From Pontibacter silvestris (GTDB lineage Bacteria; Bacteroidota; Bacteroidia; Cytophagales; Hymenobacteraceae), in the NCBI RefSeq assembly GCF_020907275.1, contig NZ_JAJJWI010000012.1, forward strand, positions 62,001-126,000: a stretch of 64,000 bases of DNA, given 5' to 3'. Positions within the stretch are counted from its first letter, which is position 1. Every line of letters begins with the position of its first letter. This document shows, in pieces, positions 55,570 to 64,000 of this stretch. Below the pieces are notes generated by a model, which saw nothing but the letters and a program-made list of their open reading frames with translations, searched no databases and was not told where the DNA came from. Made by a program: the position numbers and the translations under genes.

Positions 55570-56439
55570 TTATTTTCTATCAGAAAGAAAAATACGATAC
55601 ACAGCTGAAAGATCTTCTTCTCCAAAGCCTTTCTCTTTTGCTTGTCCGTAAAGTTCCTTAGTAGCTTGTAATGAAGGTAGTGCTACATTTTGTTCGTAAG
55701 CAGTAACACTTGCCAGGTGCAAATCTTTGTGTGCCCATTCTAGCGGAAACTGAGGTGAAAAGTCTCGGTTCAAAATTTTTACCTGTTTCAAGTTTAAGAA
55801 AGGAGCAGCGGCAGGTCCGCCTAATAGTGTCTCGCAAAGCTTTTCTTCAGAAATTCCTAAGGCGGTTCCGAGTTTTAGAGCTTCCGCAAAAGATGCCATT
55901 GCCTGGGCTAGCATCATGTTGTTTACCATTTTCATGCTGGCTCCCTGCCCATGTTCTCCTACATGTACTGTCTCTTTGCCCATTAGGTACAATAGCTCCT
56001 GCACCTGCTCAATGTCAGCGGCATTACCACCAATCAAGAAGATTAGTTCGCCTTTCTCAGCAGGAACCAATGAACCTGATACGGGTGCATCTAGATAGCG
56101 CTGTCCCATTTTGCTGGCATGCTTTGCCATTTTTATGGTAAAAGATGGATTAACAGTGCTGCAGTTTACCCAAAGCGAATTGCCAGGCAAAGCTTTTAAA
56201 AAGCCATTTGTTCCTAAAGCAACTTCTTCCACTGCCTCTGGAGTGGACAACATGGTAAATACCAAGCGACATTGTTTGGCTACATCTTCAGGTGATTCAG
56301 CTCGCGTGGCTCCTTGCTCTACCAACTCATCAGCTTTAGACTGCGTGCGGTTATAAACTACCATCTCGTGCCCTGCTTTTAATAAGTGAGCTGCCATACG
56401 ACTGCCCATAATGCCTAATCCTATAAATCCAACTTTCAT
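55570..56439 (-). CDS. NAD(P)-dependent beta-hydroxyacid dehydrogenase
   Basis: The 289-residue protein has the nucleotide motif GLGIMG (residues 7-12), the substrate-binding signature YLDAPVSGSLVPAEKGEL in parts, and the catalytic Lys in GQGASMKMVNNM. It belongs to the 3-hydroxyisobutyrate dehydrogenase/GLYR1 group and may reduce succinic semialdehyde, glyoxylate or related compounds. The exact substrate is unknown. It stands alone, convergent with the HhH gene. Confidence 0.92.
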   Translation of the reverse strand: MKVGFIGLGIMGSRMAAHLLKAGHEMVVYNRTQSKADELVEQGATRAESPEDVAKQCRLVFTMLSTPEAVEEVALGTNGFLKALPGNSLWVNCSTVNPSFTIKMAKHASKMGQRYLDAPVSGSLVPAEKGELIFLIGGNAADIEQVQELLYLMGKETVHVGEHGQGASMKMVNNMMLAQAMASFAEALKLGTALGISEEKLCETLLGGPAAAPFLNLKQVKILNRDFSPQFPLEWAHKDLHLASVTAYEQNVALPSLQATKELYGQAKEKGFGEEDLSAVYRIFLSDRK

Positions 56440-56700
56440 AATTCTTTCTTAGTGTTAATGGAATGCTAAACTTTTTCTGCTATAAAGATAGCTATTCTCT
56501 TATGCGAAAAATGTAGCAACATTGTTTTTGCTTTTATTGAAGAAGCTGTTAAAGCGAGGGGTAGCTTTAATAATGGAGGAAGCAAAGTTAGAGAAGTGGT
56601 AAAATAGGAAACGCATTAAAAGTAATACACCAACCTAAGATGAGGTTTGCTTGTAGTAGATGTTTAAGTAAGGATGATCTTCAGCAGGATTTATTCAGAT

Positions 56701-56745
56701 TCAACAGGCCGAAAAGAAACTTCCCAGTACTTTTCGGCCTGTTGA
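56701..56745 (-). terminator. Hairpin terminator downstream of the 56.9-kb small ORF and Bor-like relic
   Basis: A perfect 16-bp stem, TCAACAGGCCGAAAAG (56701-56716) with its complement at 56730-56745, surrounds a 13-base loop. It overlaps the last codons of the small minus-strand ORF. Confidence 0.75.
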
Positions 56746-56898
56746 GTGTAGTCCTGACAAGCAACTTAATAATATAATAGCGTTACCTGTTAAATACCCA
56801 AAACCATAATCAGAAAGTTTAGAAACTTCAAGGGCAAGCGAGGTACTGCCAGTTATAAGGACTAAGACCAGGAAGAAGCTGAATAAGATTTTATTCAT
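56701..56898 (-). CDS. Small membrane/secreted ORF of doubtful status
   Basis: The 65-residue frame begins MNKILFSFFLVLVLITGSTS, a convincing signal or membrane helix, and continues with GFGYLTGNAIILLSCLSG, a possible second helix. The last 15 or so residues are encoded by the terminator hairpin at 56701-56745, which is unusual and suggests that the original stop was lost or the frame shifted. It lies downstream of a decayed Bor-like gene on the same strand. I do not recognise the family. Confidence 0.4.
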   Translation of the reverse strand: MNKILFSFFLVLVLITGSTSLALEVSKLSDYGFGYLTGNAIILLSCLSGLHSTGRKVLGSFFSAC

Positions 56899-56952
56899 AG
56901 CTGTATAAGGTATGTAAAGGGAGAAGAATTCTTCTCCCTTTAGCTGATTGTC

Positions 56953-57237
56953 TTATTTAGTTACTATGGTTGTAGTTGGATAATAAATTCCAAATGTTAT
57001 AGCGTTAATCAAGCTATCCACAAAGGTGTGCTGAACAGTAACACTATAGTCTGATGCTCCACCAGCCAACTCGGTAGGGCTGGTAACGCTTACCGGAGCA
57101 AGTTCATAAATTAAATAGTGGTACCTGTACATTCTGCAGTGGGCTGTTACCTACAGTCATTGAGTAGGTGTAGCAGGAGGTTAACATCGTGGATAGGCAC
57201 AGTGTTCCCACGAACAATTGCAATGTCTTTTCATCAT
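56953..57237 (-). pseudogene. Frameshifted Bor-like lipoprotein relic
   Basis: No single frame spans it, but joining three frames on the minus strand gives a plausible lipoprotein. It reads MMKRHCN, then (shifted) LFVGTLCLSTMLTSCYTYS with a lipobox Cys, then (shifted near 57110) YELAPVSV. The C-terminal part reads DYSVTVQHTFVDSLINAITF followed by GIYYPTTTIVTK. The C-terminal half resembles the phage lambda Bor/Iss-type lipoprotein pattern, an HTFV..L...TFGIY segment. Two frameshifts suggest decay or sequencing error. A -7-like TATGTTTG lies 39 bases upstream (57276-57283, minus strand). Confidence 0.55.
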
Positions 57238-57566
57238 AGTTTTAATTAGTAGATTGGGTCTGTAAAAAAGTGCGACAAACATATAATGTTCTTTTAAATA
57301 TGAATAATCTTATAAAAAAAATAAAAAGGGTTTTTTAGATTCTGCTATAAGCTAATCGGAGTAGACAAAGATCAAGAAACGTAATACTGTACTGTTTGAA
57401 AGTGAGGTAGTTTGGGATAAGAAGTAGCAAACAAAGGTAAGCGATAAAAAGAATCCTGCTTTAAGAGAGAGCATGGTATGAATTAAAACATTGCCAGAAA
57501 CGTAAGAGGAGCTGTGTCTGTAGAGTGTGCAGACACTATAAATTTAAATAGAAGTAGGATATAGGC
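57238..57566. other. Gene-free region between the NUDIX gene and the Bor-like relic
   Basis: These 329 bases are AT-rich. Apart from the -7-like box at 57276-57283 I see no element, repeat or gene fragment in them. Confidence 0.5.
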
Positions 57567-58055
57567 TTATTGTTGCTCTCCTGATAAGTTAATTAGTTTC
57601 TCTGCTTTCTCCAGGACTTGGCGCTCTCCTTTGAAAGCGAGCATCTTTTTAGCCTCCTTAGTAGTAACCCAGCGGGCTTCATTTACCTCATGGTCATGTT
57701 GGTCTGTGTGGCCTGACATATAGCGTAACAGGAAAAAGTGAACCAACTTATGAAACCGCACCCGCTGTTTGCCTCTATTGCCAATATACCAGTACTCGAT
57801 GGTCTCCAGCTTTTTAATTATATCAGTTTCAATGCCTGCTTCTTCCCGTACTTCTCGCACTGCTGTTACCTCTGGTGTTTCCCCGGAATCTACAAGGCCT
57901 TTCGGAAGCTGCCATCTTGCCTGTGGTCCAACAGATATAAGAGCCACTTCTATACCGGAAACGCCAACACGATAAGCAACGCCACCGGCCGATACCTGCT
58001 CTAGTACAGGAGGTTTGGGTTGCTCAGAAAGAAGATTTAACTGTTGATGCGGCAT
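57567..58055 (-). CDS. NUDIX hydrolase
   Basis: The 162-residue cytoplasmic protein has the NUDIX box GLVDSGETPEVTAVREVREE followed by AGIE, with the metal-binding Glu residues in the REVREEAG part. The preceding ARWQLPKG segment is typical of diadenosine polyphosphate or nucleotide diphosphate hydrolases of the MutT type. The substrate cannot be assigned. It is followed on the left by the small decayed genes and preceded by an exported hydrolase gene 60 bases away. Confidence 0.93.
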   Translation of the reverse strand: MPHQQLNLLSEQPKPPVLEQVSAGGVAYRVGVSGIEVALISVGPQARWQLPKGLVDSGETPEVTAVREVREEAGIETDIIKKLETIEYWYIGNRGKQRVRFHKLVHFFLLRYMSGHTDQHDHEVNEARWVTTKEAKKMLAFKGERQVLEKAEKLINLSGEQQ

Positions 58056-58115
58056 TGCTATAGCTTTAGAAACTGAGGTAGCAGACTTCTCAGGAAATAG
58101 AAAGTAACTACGTTA

Positions 58116-59210
58116 TTAACGCTTCTGATCGTTGAGCCACAACAGGCTAGGGTTATAAGCCATGTCGTGCACACCTTTGTACAAAATCAGCTTTACATTG
58201 TTAGATTCTCTCTCGAACATAACAGGAGGGTCAGCGTTAGAAAAATATTTGTCGTTATCGGTGCCCTCCAGTTCTGGAGGCAGTACCTGTTCAGAAACAA
58301 TGTATTCCATCTGTTCTTGGGAGATAGTGTCGGCAGGAGCAGCTAAAATATTAAAAGCCCTGATGGAGTGGCTGGGTGGTACTAGTAAATCATTGATACC
58401 ATGAGCCAGAAATATAGGTACATTTTTAGCCTGATGAATTTGGGTGCTGGGGCTACGCTTTTTGGCTTCTTCTGCTATCTCAGTACCAGGAAAAGGCTCG
58501 CCGCCAAGTGCTGCACAAATCTGGTCGTTGTAATGCCGGTGGGGGTAGTAAAGGTTAAATTGATACCAGTCTACCAGGTCGAATACAGGTACCCAAGCCA
58601 TTACGCCAGCCCATAGTTCAGGATGACGGCTGGCTGCTACCAGGGCTGCCATGGCTCCGCCCGAAGAGCCAACCAGGTACACCCGCGAAGAATCAATATT
58701 ATCATGCTCCATGGCATAATGCACAGCGTCTACAATATCCTGAATTGCCACATCAGAAGCCATGGCTTCTGGGCGTTCGAAAACACCTCTATAATTTGGC
58801 TGAATAAAAGCCCAGTCATATTTCTCTGCCCATAGCGCAAACGGCAGACTTACTTCCTGCAAATATTCGCTGCTCCAGCTATGTAGTACCACCAGTAATG
58901 GTTTTTTTCGGTCAGATTCAGAAACATAATACAAAGCTGAGTCCAACTGCCCGTCGGCAGTCGATTTAATAGCTATATTCTGAACTTCCGGAAGCTGCTT
59001 TCTCCACTCTTCAATACTTTCTGCTGCAAATGTAGCGGGATATTGTTTAGAAGTAGTGTATTCCTGCATTCGCTCAATCGGGGGGATAGGGCGGTTTTTT
59101 TCACGGTTCTTCTGGTAACTGTCGCAGGAGCAGAGAGATGCGGTTATCAATATGTTTATGAAAAAGAGCAAGCGGATATTACTGCTCAGGAAACTTTTTG
59201 TTCTCTTCAT
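58116..59210 (-). CDS. Secreted prolyl oligopeptidase-like alpha/beta hydrolase lipoprotein
   Basis: The 364-residue protein has a lipoprotein signal (ITASLCSCDSY). The alpha/beta-hydrolase fold shows an oxyanion segment LVVLHSWSSE, a nucleophile elbow GSSGGA, an Asp in HGINDLLVP and a C-terminal His in GVHDMAYNP. The arrangement is that of S9 peptidase/prolyl oligopeptidase-type hydrolases without the propeller domain. Peptide or ester substrates are possible. It is probably co-transcribed with the NUDIX gene. Confidence 0.85.
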   Translation of the reverse strand: MKRTKSFLSSNIRLLFFINILITASLCSCDSYQKNREKNRPIPPIERMQEYTTSKQYPATFAAESIEEWRKQLPEVQNIAIKSTADGQLDSALYYVSESDRKKPLLVVLHSWSSEYLQEVSLPFALWAEKYDWAFIQPNYRGVFERPEAMASDVAIQDIVDAVHYAMEHDNIDSSRVYLVGSSGGAMAALVAASRHPELWAGVMAWVPVFDLVDWYQFNLYYPHRHYNDQICAALGGEPFPGTEIAEEAKKRSPSTQIHQAKNVPIFLAHGINDLLVPPSHSIRAFNILAAPADTISQEQMEYIVSEQVLPPELEGTDNDKYFSNADPPVMFERESNNVKLILYKGVHDMAYNPSLLWLNDQKR

Positions 59211-59526
59211 GTTGAGTTAAGGCTTTCTAAGTTGTGAAACAGGAGCGCCCAAGTAGGATTCACAACTCTGTATAAGCTGCATAATTGTAAATGGAATTTA
59301 AATAATGCAGAATTTTATCCTAAGTTTACACTACGCTTAAATAAAGACTAAAGATATTGTATAGCACTGGTACTAAGTCATTAGGAACTAAAAGTGGTTA
59401 TAATCTACAAGTTACACATAACCTTTCACACCTCAGCTTCTAAGTCTCCCTAAATCTTGCTAAATTGATTCTTTATATAAACCTGTTTCGTGTTAACTGT
59501 TATAGTGTTAACAGAACATTGTAAAA
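59211..59526. other. Divergent intergenic region before the helicase gene
   Basis: These 316 AT-rich bases hold no gene. Close to the helicase start there are two direct copies of GTGTTAAC (59490-59497 and 59505-59512), 15 bases apart, which could be a regulator site. No TAnnTTTG box was found. Confidence 0.45.
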
Positions 59527-62500
59527 ATGAAAGACATCCTGAAGAACTACCGACGCCGGCTGCTTAACCTTAGCTCCAGTAACAGGGCATTGGTGCTGTT
59601 GCGTTTGTCGAAAGAGTTACACCTAGATGTACAGGAACTTGATTTTCTGGATAACCAACCTGCTTTCAACATCATCCAAAAAATTATCAGCAAAAAGAAA
59701 GTAACACTTTGCCCTTACGCCGATAGCCGCTATGCACCTGTTACGCCCATAAGCCGGAGACTGCGCACTATCAGGCGTAAAGCTGAAATGATTTTTGAAG
59801 AACGCGGTAGTAAAGAACTCTTTGTTGGCTGGCCTTTTGTGCATGGGGCCTTTCCTGATGGAACTGTGGTGCGTAGCCCTTTACTTTTTTTCCCTGTTAA
59901 GTTACAGGTAAATCCAGCACAGGACTGGGAGCTGTTACCCGATGAAACCCAGCAGGCACAGTTTAACCAAAGCTTTTTGCTGGCTTATGCGCATTATATG
60001 GGAGTGCCACTAGCGGAGCAGCTTACAGAGCTGGATCTGGTAATGCTTCCTGCCGATGCACTGTCCTTTCGTACGGCTGTTTACGAGCTACTGAAAGAGC
60101 ACCAGTTAACTATACAGGCAGGGCGTGAAATTTTTGCAGATAAGCTTAATATTTTCAGGGACTATAAAAAAGCAGATTTTGAAGAGCGTGTACAACCCGG
60201 TCAACTGCATCTGAGGCAGGAAGCAGTGTTGGGAGTGTACCCGCAGGCAGCGTCGTATCTGTTAGCCGATTATGATGCTTTGCTGGAGCAGAACAGTTTA
60301 CAGCACATGGAAGATTTATTTATGCCATCAGGCGAAAATAAATCTAATGCGGCTATGCAGGCACAACATACTTTTACTGTTTTTGACATAGATGCTTCGC
60401 AGGAAGCAGCTTTGCAAGAGGTAAAGACGGGGAAGTCGTTGGTGGTGCAGGGGCCGCCAGGCACAGGCAAATCGCAGCTGATCTGTAACCTGGTGTCAGA
60501 CTTTACGGCGCGGGGTAAAAAGGTGCTGGTGGTTAGCCAGAAACGTGCAGCGCTGGATGTGGTGCATCAGCGTCTGGCTTCTAAAGGCTTGGCCAGCTTT
60601 GCCGCCTTAGTGCATGATATCAATACTGACCGAAGAAGTATATATAACCAGCTGGCGCAGCAAATAGAGCAGGTAGAGGAATACAGATCGCAAAAGATGG
60701 CATTGAACAGCATTTATACTGACCGTGTTTTTCTGGAGATAAGCAGAGGTATAAATCGATGTATACAAAAATTGAATTCCTTTAAGCAGGCTCTTTTCGA
60801 TACAAGCCGTTGTGGCTGGTCCGCTAAAGAGCTGTACCTGCAAAGTAACCTTTCGCAGCCACATATCTCATTTGGACTTACTTATTATAAAAGTTTTACA
60901 GCAGCTACTGTTCCAGACTTTCTTCCCCGGCTCAAACAATATCTTCAGCAAGCATTAGTTTTTGAACGTGATGATTTTGTGTGGAAACAACGGTACAGCA
61001 TGAAAGACTGGGGCTGGCCTGAACGGCAGCAGCTCGAGAATATGCTTGCAGAATTACCCAAACTGTACGGGGGACAGCAACAGGCTATAGAAAAGTTAAG
61101 TGGTTATAGCTTCTCTCTAGAGCAATTACCGCAGTATGTAGAGAGGCTTCAGACTGTATCAAAGACACAGGAAGTTCTGTCTTCGCAGGAGGTTTCAAAA
61201 ACGATTCAGCCTTTGCTGCGAAAGCAGGTAAAGGTAAGTATACTGACACAGCAGGTAAAAGAACTGAAGCAATTATACCTGTCTGCTACATTACCAGACA
61301 AAAAAATAGCAGCAAGGGATGTAGATGAAGTAAGAGATACTATTGCTGACTATTGTGATAGAAAAGGGAAAGCTTTTAGGCGTGCCATCTGGTGGTTGCT
61401 GCTCCCGCAGAAGAAAATTTTAAAACAGGCATTAAGCTTATATAATTGGGAACTAAGTAAAGAGACAGTTGCTCAATTACAGCAACGCTTGCAGTTCCGG
61501 CAACATGCCGAGGAGCTTATGCAGGTTATAAACGAAGGCATGAACTACCACCTCAACATCATGCTTGAGCCTGAAGAAGTGCTTAGGCAGGTGCAGGTGA
61601 TAGAGCAGAGCATTGTTGCTTATAAGCTGTTACGGCAGTTACACAAAGCAAAATTCCTGAATCTTAAGTTGCTATATAAATTATCTGTGTCTTTACCAGC
61701 GTACCTGGAGCAACTAAACCTGAGCATTAAGTCTTTAGATCATGGTTATCAGGAGTGGTTACAGTGGTTGCCAGAGGCTCAGGTGAAACAGTTAATTGCC
61801 CAGCCTGGCTATGGAAAAGAACTGGCACAAGTACTGCAAGAACATTTTGAGGTGTTGGTGGCTTATGACAGACTTACTGCTGGCTTTTCAGGCGCAGAGC
61901 GTGAAGTAGCAACATTATTAATGTCTCGGGATCTTAATACAGTAGATGCAGGCATACAGCTTTTTCTGAACAGTTTATACTTAGCCTGGTTACACGATCT
62001 GGAGCAGCAATGCCCGGAACTGCGAATGCCATCTAACGGAGAGCTAAAGCAGTTGGAGGGAGAACTGCAAAGGCTGCTGGATGAGAAGAATAAGCTGAGC
62101 CAGGAAATTGTACTTTCAAAGTTACGTGAACAGACATATCACCACATGGAGTACAACCGTCTGGGGAATGCCGTTACTTACCGGAGGCTGGGGGCACAGG
62201 TAGCCAAAAAGCGTAATTTATATCCTGTGCGTAAGCTGTTTTCAACTTTTGCTGGAGAGATACTGGACTTGGTGCCGTGCTGGCTGGCTTCTCCTGAAAC
62301 TGTGTCGGCTGTTATGCCATTGCAGCCTGTCTTCGATTTGATTATTTTTGATGAAGCCTCTCAATGCTTTGCGGAAACAGGTATACCAGCCATGCTTCGG
62401 GGGCGACAGGTATTAGTGGCTGGAGACGAACAACAGCTGAAACCATCTGATTTATATCGTGCCCGCTGGACTTCAGAAGACGAAGGAGAGGTAGAGGAAT

Positions 62501-63519
62501 TGTCTGCCGAGTCATTGTTGCAGTTATGCAGTATATATCTGCCACAGACCATGCTGACGCAGCATTACCGTAGCCGTTACCCTGAGCTGATAGACTTCTC
62601 TAACAAACATTTTTACCGTAACAGGTTGGAACTGATACCCGACAGATTAGAGGTGAATGCCGGTGTGCCTGCTATTGAATTTGTGAAAGTGCAGGGCGTG
62701 TGGCAGCACAATACGAACATTCCAGAGGCCGAGGCAGTGGTAAAGCTAGTGTTAAACATGCTGGAGGTAGGGCAGAAGGAAACAGGCGTTATTACTTTCA
62801 ACTATAACCAGCAAGCGCTGGTGCAGGACCTGCTGGAAGACATGGCGCGACAGAATGGCGTAAGCATACCAGCATCTGTTCTGGTTAAAAACATAGAGAA
62901 TATTCAGGGAGATGAAAAGGAGCTGATTATACTTTCAGTAGGATATGCACCAGACGAGCAGGGAAAAATGGCTATGCAGTTTGGCAGCCTGAACCAGTCA
63001 GGAGGAGAAAACAGGCTAAACGTGGCTATTACACGGGCAAGACAGAAGGTGATAGTAGTAAGCAGTGTGTTACCTGAACAACTTCAAGTGGAGCATGCAT
63101 TACATCAGGGCCCTAAATTACTAAAAGCTTATCTGCAATATGCTTGTGAGGTAAGTAAAAGTTGTTTTACCTATTCTCCCAAAGCTAATGCTCTTCCCGC
63201 TGTTACATCACTTTTAAAAGACAAGCTTCAAGAGCTGGTAGAGGAGTTAGGGCAGGAACTGCCTTTTGCTGATTTAACTTTCAAGAAAGGCCAGAAGTAT
63301 AGAGGAGTGGTGCTTACTGACGATAATTTATATTACAGCCACGTATCTGCCCGCCACTCGCATGCTGATGTACCCTTGTTGTTACAAAGCCGGCACTGGA
63401 ACAATCTTAAAGTGTATAGCCGTGAGTTTTGGGCAGCACCAGAACAAGTGTTGGAGCGGTTACACAAATGGGAGGAGAAGCAAAACCCTTTGCCGTTTTC
63501 CAATACACCAACTCCTTAA
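59527..63519 (+). CDS. Large superfamily 1 DNA/RNA helicase (AAA_11/AAA_12 type)
   Basis: The 1330-residue protein has an N-terminal region of about 290 residues resembling the DUF4011-type module (FVGWPFVHGAFPDGTVVRSPLLFFP). The ATPase core is split. Walker A GPPGTGKS is at 309-316 and Walker B FDEAS at 941-945, separated by a long, largely helical insert of about 600 residues. The last third has superfamily 1 motifs (LTQHYRSRYPELIDFSN, NIENIQGDEKELIILSVGY, RLNVAITRARQKVIVVS). It is probably a cytoplasmic nucleic-acid helicase. Relatives occur both as housekeeping-like genes and in defence loci, and its flanks here do not decide. Confidence 0.88.
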   Translation: MKDILKNYRRRLLNLSSSNRALVLLRLSKELHLDVQELDFLDNQPAFNIIQKIISKKKVTLCPYADSRYAPVTPISRRLRTIRRKAEMIFEERGSKELFVGWPFVHGAFPDGTVVRSPLLFFPVKLQVNPAQDWELLPDETQQAQFNQSFLLAYAHYMGVPLAEQLTELDLVMLPADALSFRTAVYELLKEHQLTIQAGREIFADKLNIFRDYKKADFEERVQPGQLHLRQEAVLGVYPQAASYLLADYDALLEQNSLQHMEDLFMPSGENKSNAAMQAQHTFTVFDIDASQEAALQEVKTGKSLVVQGPPGTGKSQLICNLVSDFTARGKKVLVVSQKRAALDVVHQRLASKGLASFAALVHDINTDRRSIYNQLAQQIEQVEEYRSQKMALNSIYTDRVFLEISRGINRCIQKLNSFKQALFDTSRCGWSAKELYLQSNLSQPHISFGLTYYKSFTAATVPDFLPRLKQYLQQALVFERDDFVWKQRYSMKDWGWPERQQLENMLAELPKLYGGQQQAIEKLSGYSFSLEQLPQYVERLQTVSKTQEVLSSQEVSKTIQPLLRKQVKVSILTQQVKELKQLYLSATLPDKKIAARDVDEVRDTIADYCDRKGKAFRRAIWWLLLPQKKILKQALSLYNWELSKETVAQLQQRLQFRQHAEELMQVINEGMNYHLNIMLEPEEVLRQVQVIEQSIVAYKLLRQLHKAKFLNLKLLYKLSVSLPAYLEQLNLSIKSLDHGYQEWLQWLPEAQVKQLIAQPGYGKELAQVLQEHFEVLVAYDRLTAGFSGAEREVATLLMSRDLNTVDAGIQLFLNSLYLAWLHDLEQQCPELRMPSNGELKQLEGELQRLLDEKNKLSQEIVLSKLREQTYHHMEYNRLGNAVTYRRLGAQVAKKRNLYPVRKLFSTFAGEILDLVPCWLASPETVSAVMPLQPVFDLIIFDEASQCFAETGIPAMLRGRQVLVAGDEQQLKPSDLYRARWTSEDEGEVEELSAESLLQLCSIYLPQTMLTQHYRSRYPELIDFSNKHFYRNRLELIPDRLEVNAGVPAIEFVKVQGVWQHNTNIPEAEAVVKLVLNMLEVGQKETGVITFNYNQQALVQDLLEDMARQNGVSIPASVLVKNIENIQGDEKELIILSVGYAPDEQGKMAMQFGSLNQSGGENRLNVAITRARQKVIVVSSVLPEQLQVEHALHQGPKLLKAYLQYACEVSKSCFTYSPKANALPAVTSLLKDKLQELVEELGQELPFADLTFKKGQKYRGVVLTDDNLYYSHVSARHSHADVPLLLQSRHWNNLKVYSREFWAAPEQVLERLHKWEEKQNPLPFSNTPTP

Positions 63520-63569
63520 GTTGTTTCTTTATAAATTTATAACACCTTTATTTATTACTGACCTTGAGT

Positions 63570-64000
63570 GTGCTATTAAAACTTTTTACTCTTTATGTTT
63601 ATGCTCAAACGCTTATCTGCGGTTGTGGACCCGATAAACGGCAGGGTGGCTTTGAAAAAGCAAGCAGTGACTATAAAGTGAGAAGAATAGGAAGAGCAGA
63701 AGCTACGGTTTCTGAAAGTTCAGGCTTAGCCCGTGCCGACAGTAGTACTTTCTTGACGCATCCTGATGCAGGCAATGCGGGTGAGTTGTATAAAATTAAT
63801 CTGGAGGGGGAGCTTTTGCAGAAACTCCCTTTGGAGCTAAATAATGTAGACTGGGAAGATATGGCAGAGGATGATAAGGGGTATTTATATATCGGTGATT
63901 TTGGTAATAACCTAAATAAGCGGAAAGACCTTCACATCTACAAACTAAACCGGAAAGACTATAGCCTGGCGGGTATTGTTAGCTTTTCTTTTGAGGATCA
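63570..64000 (+). CDS. N-terminal part of a probable lipoprotein with beta-propeller-like domain, cut by window end
   Basis: Read by hand, the frame opens after a stop at 63540-63542 and runs to the window end. GTG at 63570 or TTG at 63564 are the only early starts; I chose GTG. The N-terminus (LLKLFTLYVYAQTLICGCG) looks like a short lipoprotein signal. It continues ATVSESSGLARADSSTFLTH, NNVDWEDMAEDD and YLYIGDFGNN, resembling SdiA-regulated or NHL-type beta-propeller proteins of Bacteroidota. The C-terminus is outside the window. Confidence 0.6.
   Translation, partial: MLLKLFTLYVYAQTLICGCGPDKRQGGFEKASSDYKVRRIGRAEATVSESSGLARADSSTFLTHPDAGNAGELYKINLEGELLQKLPLELNNVDWEDMAEDDKGYLYIGDFGNNLNKRKDLHIYKLNRKDYSLAGIVSFSFED

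Noticed and set aside
1..64000. CRISPR arrays, tRNA or rRNA genes, insertion sequences, integrases
   Set aside because: I found no regularly spaced repeats, no cloverleaf-like segments in the gaps, and no transposase or integrase among the translated frames.

Overview
The window comes from a Bacteroidota chromosome, most likely a Cytophagales/Hymenobacteraceae (Pontibacter-like) bacterium. The evidence is a SusC/SusD pair, a fused SecDF, type B ribosomal protein L31, a BatD protein, NifU-like Nfu, many lipoprotein signals, and TAnnTTTG -7 boxes instead of E. coli-type promoters. I see no rRNA, tRNA, CRISPR array, insertion sequence or prophage. The genus is inference.

Region 1 (about 1-30,100) is a large pectin utilization locus. 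On the minus strand at the left are a LacI-type regulator, tagaturonate reductase (UxaB) and a tagaturonate epimerase-like protein (UxaE, cut by the window edge). On the plus strand follow SusC, SusD, a DUF5123-type surface lipoprotein, a DUF4861 protein, pectate lyase PL1, GH105, pectin methylesterase CE8, GH43 and polygalacturonase GH28. After a strong internal terminator come two rhamnogalacturonan acetylesterases (CE12), a second PL1, an alpha/beta-hydrolase esterase, a VOC protein, a second CE8 and a LamG-like protein. Fructose-1,6-bisphosphatase and altronate dehydratase (UxaA) close the locus on the minus strand. A shared LacI-type operator (core TGCAATCGGTTGCGCA) lies before susC, GH105 and uxaA and near lacI, tying the blocks into one regulon. 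Esterases would strip methyl and acetyl groups, lyases and hydrolases cut the backbone, SusCD imports oligomers, GH105 removes unsaturated uronate ends, and UxaB/UxaA carry galacturonate to 2-keto-3-deoxygluconate. UxaC, KdgK and KdgA are not in the window.

Region 2 (about 30,500-56,450) is mostly housekeeping: BatD, chorismate synthase, an ABC ATPase with a small membrane protein, an NhaD-like antiporter, Nfu, SecDF, a small secreted protein, KtrA/TrkA, uridine kinase, RdgB, a phosphoribosyltransferase, L31, a GlmU-like protein, DNA polymerase III delta', HemC, a universal stress protein, a bestrophin, an AGCS alanine symporter, a cyclophilin, an RmlD-like SDR, an NSS-type symporter with a 54-residue companion, a HhH protein and a beta-hydroxyacid dehydrogenase. 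Transcription units often end in very long perfect hairpins.

Region 3 (about 56,450-64,000) is less orderly: a doubtful small ORF, a frameshifted Bor-like lipoprotein relic, a NUDIX hydrolase, a secreted alpha/beta hydrolase, a 1330-residue superfamily 1 helicase and the start of a probable beta-propeller protein.
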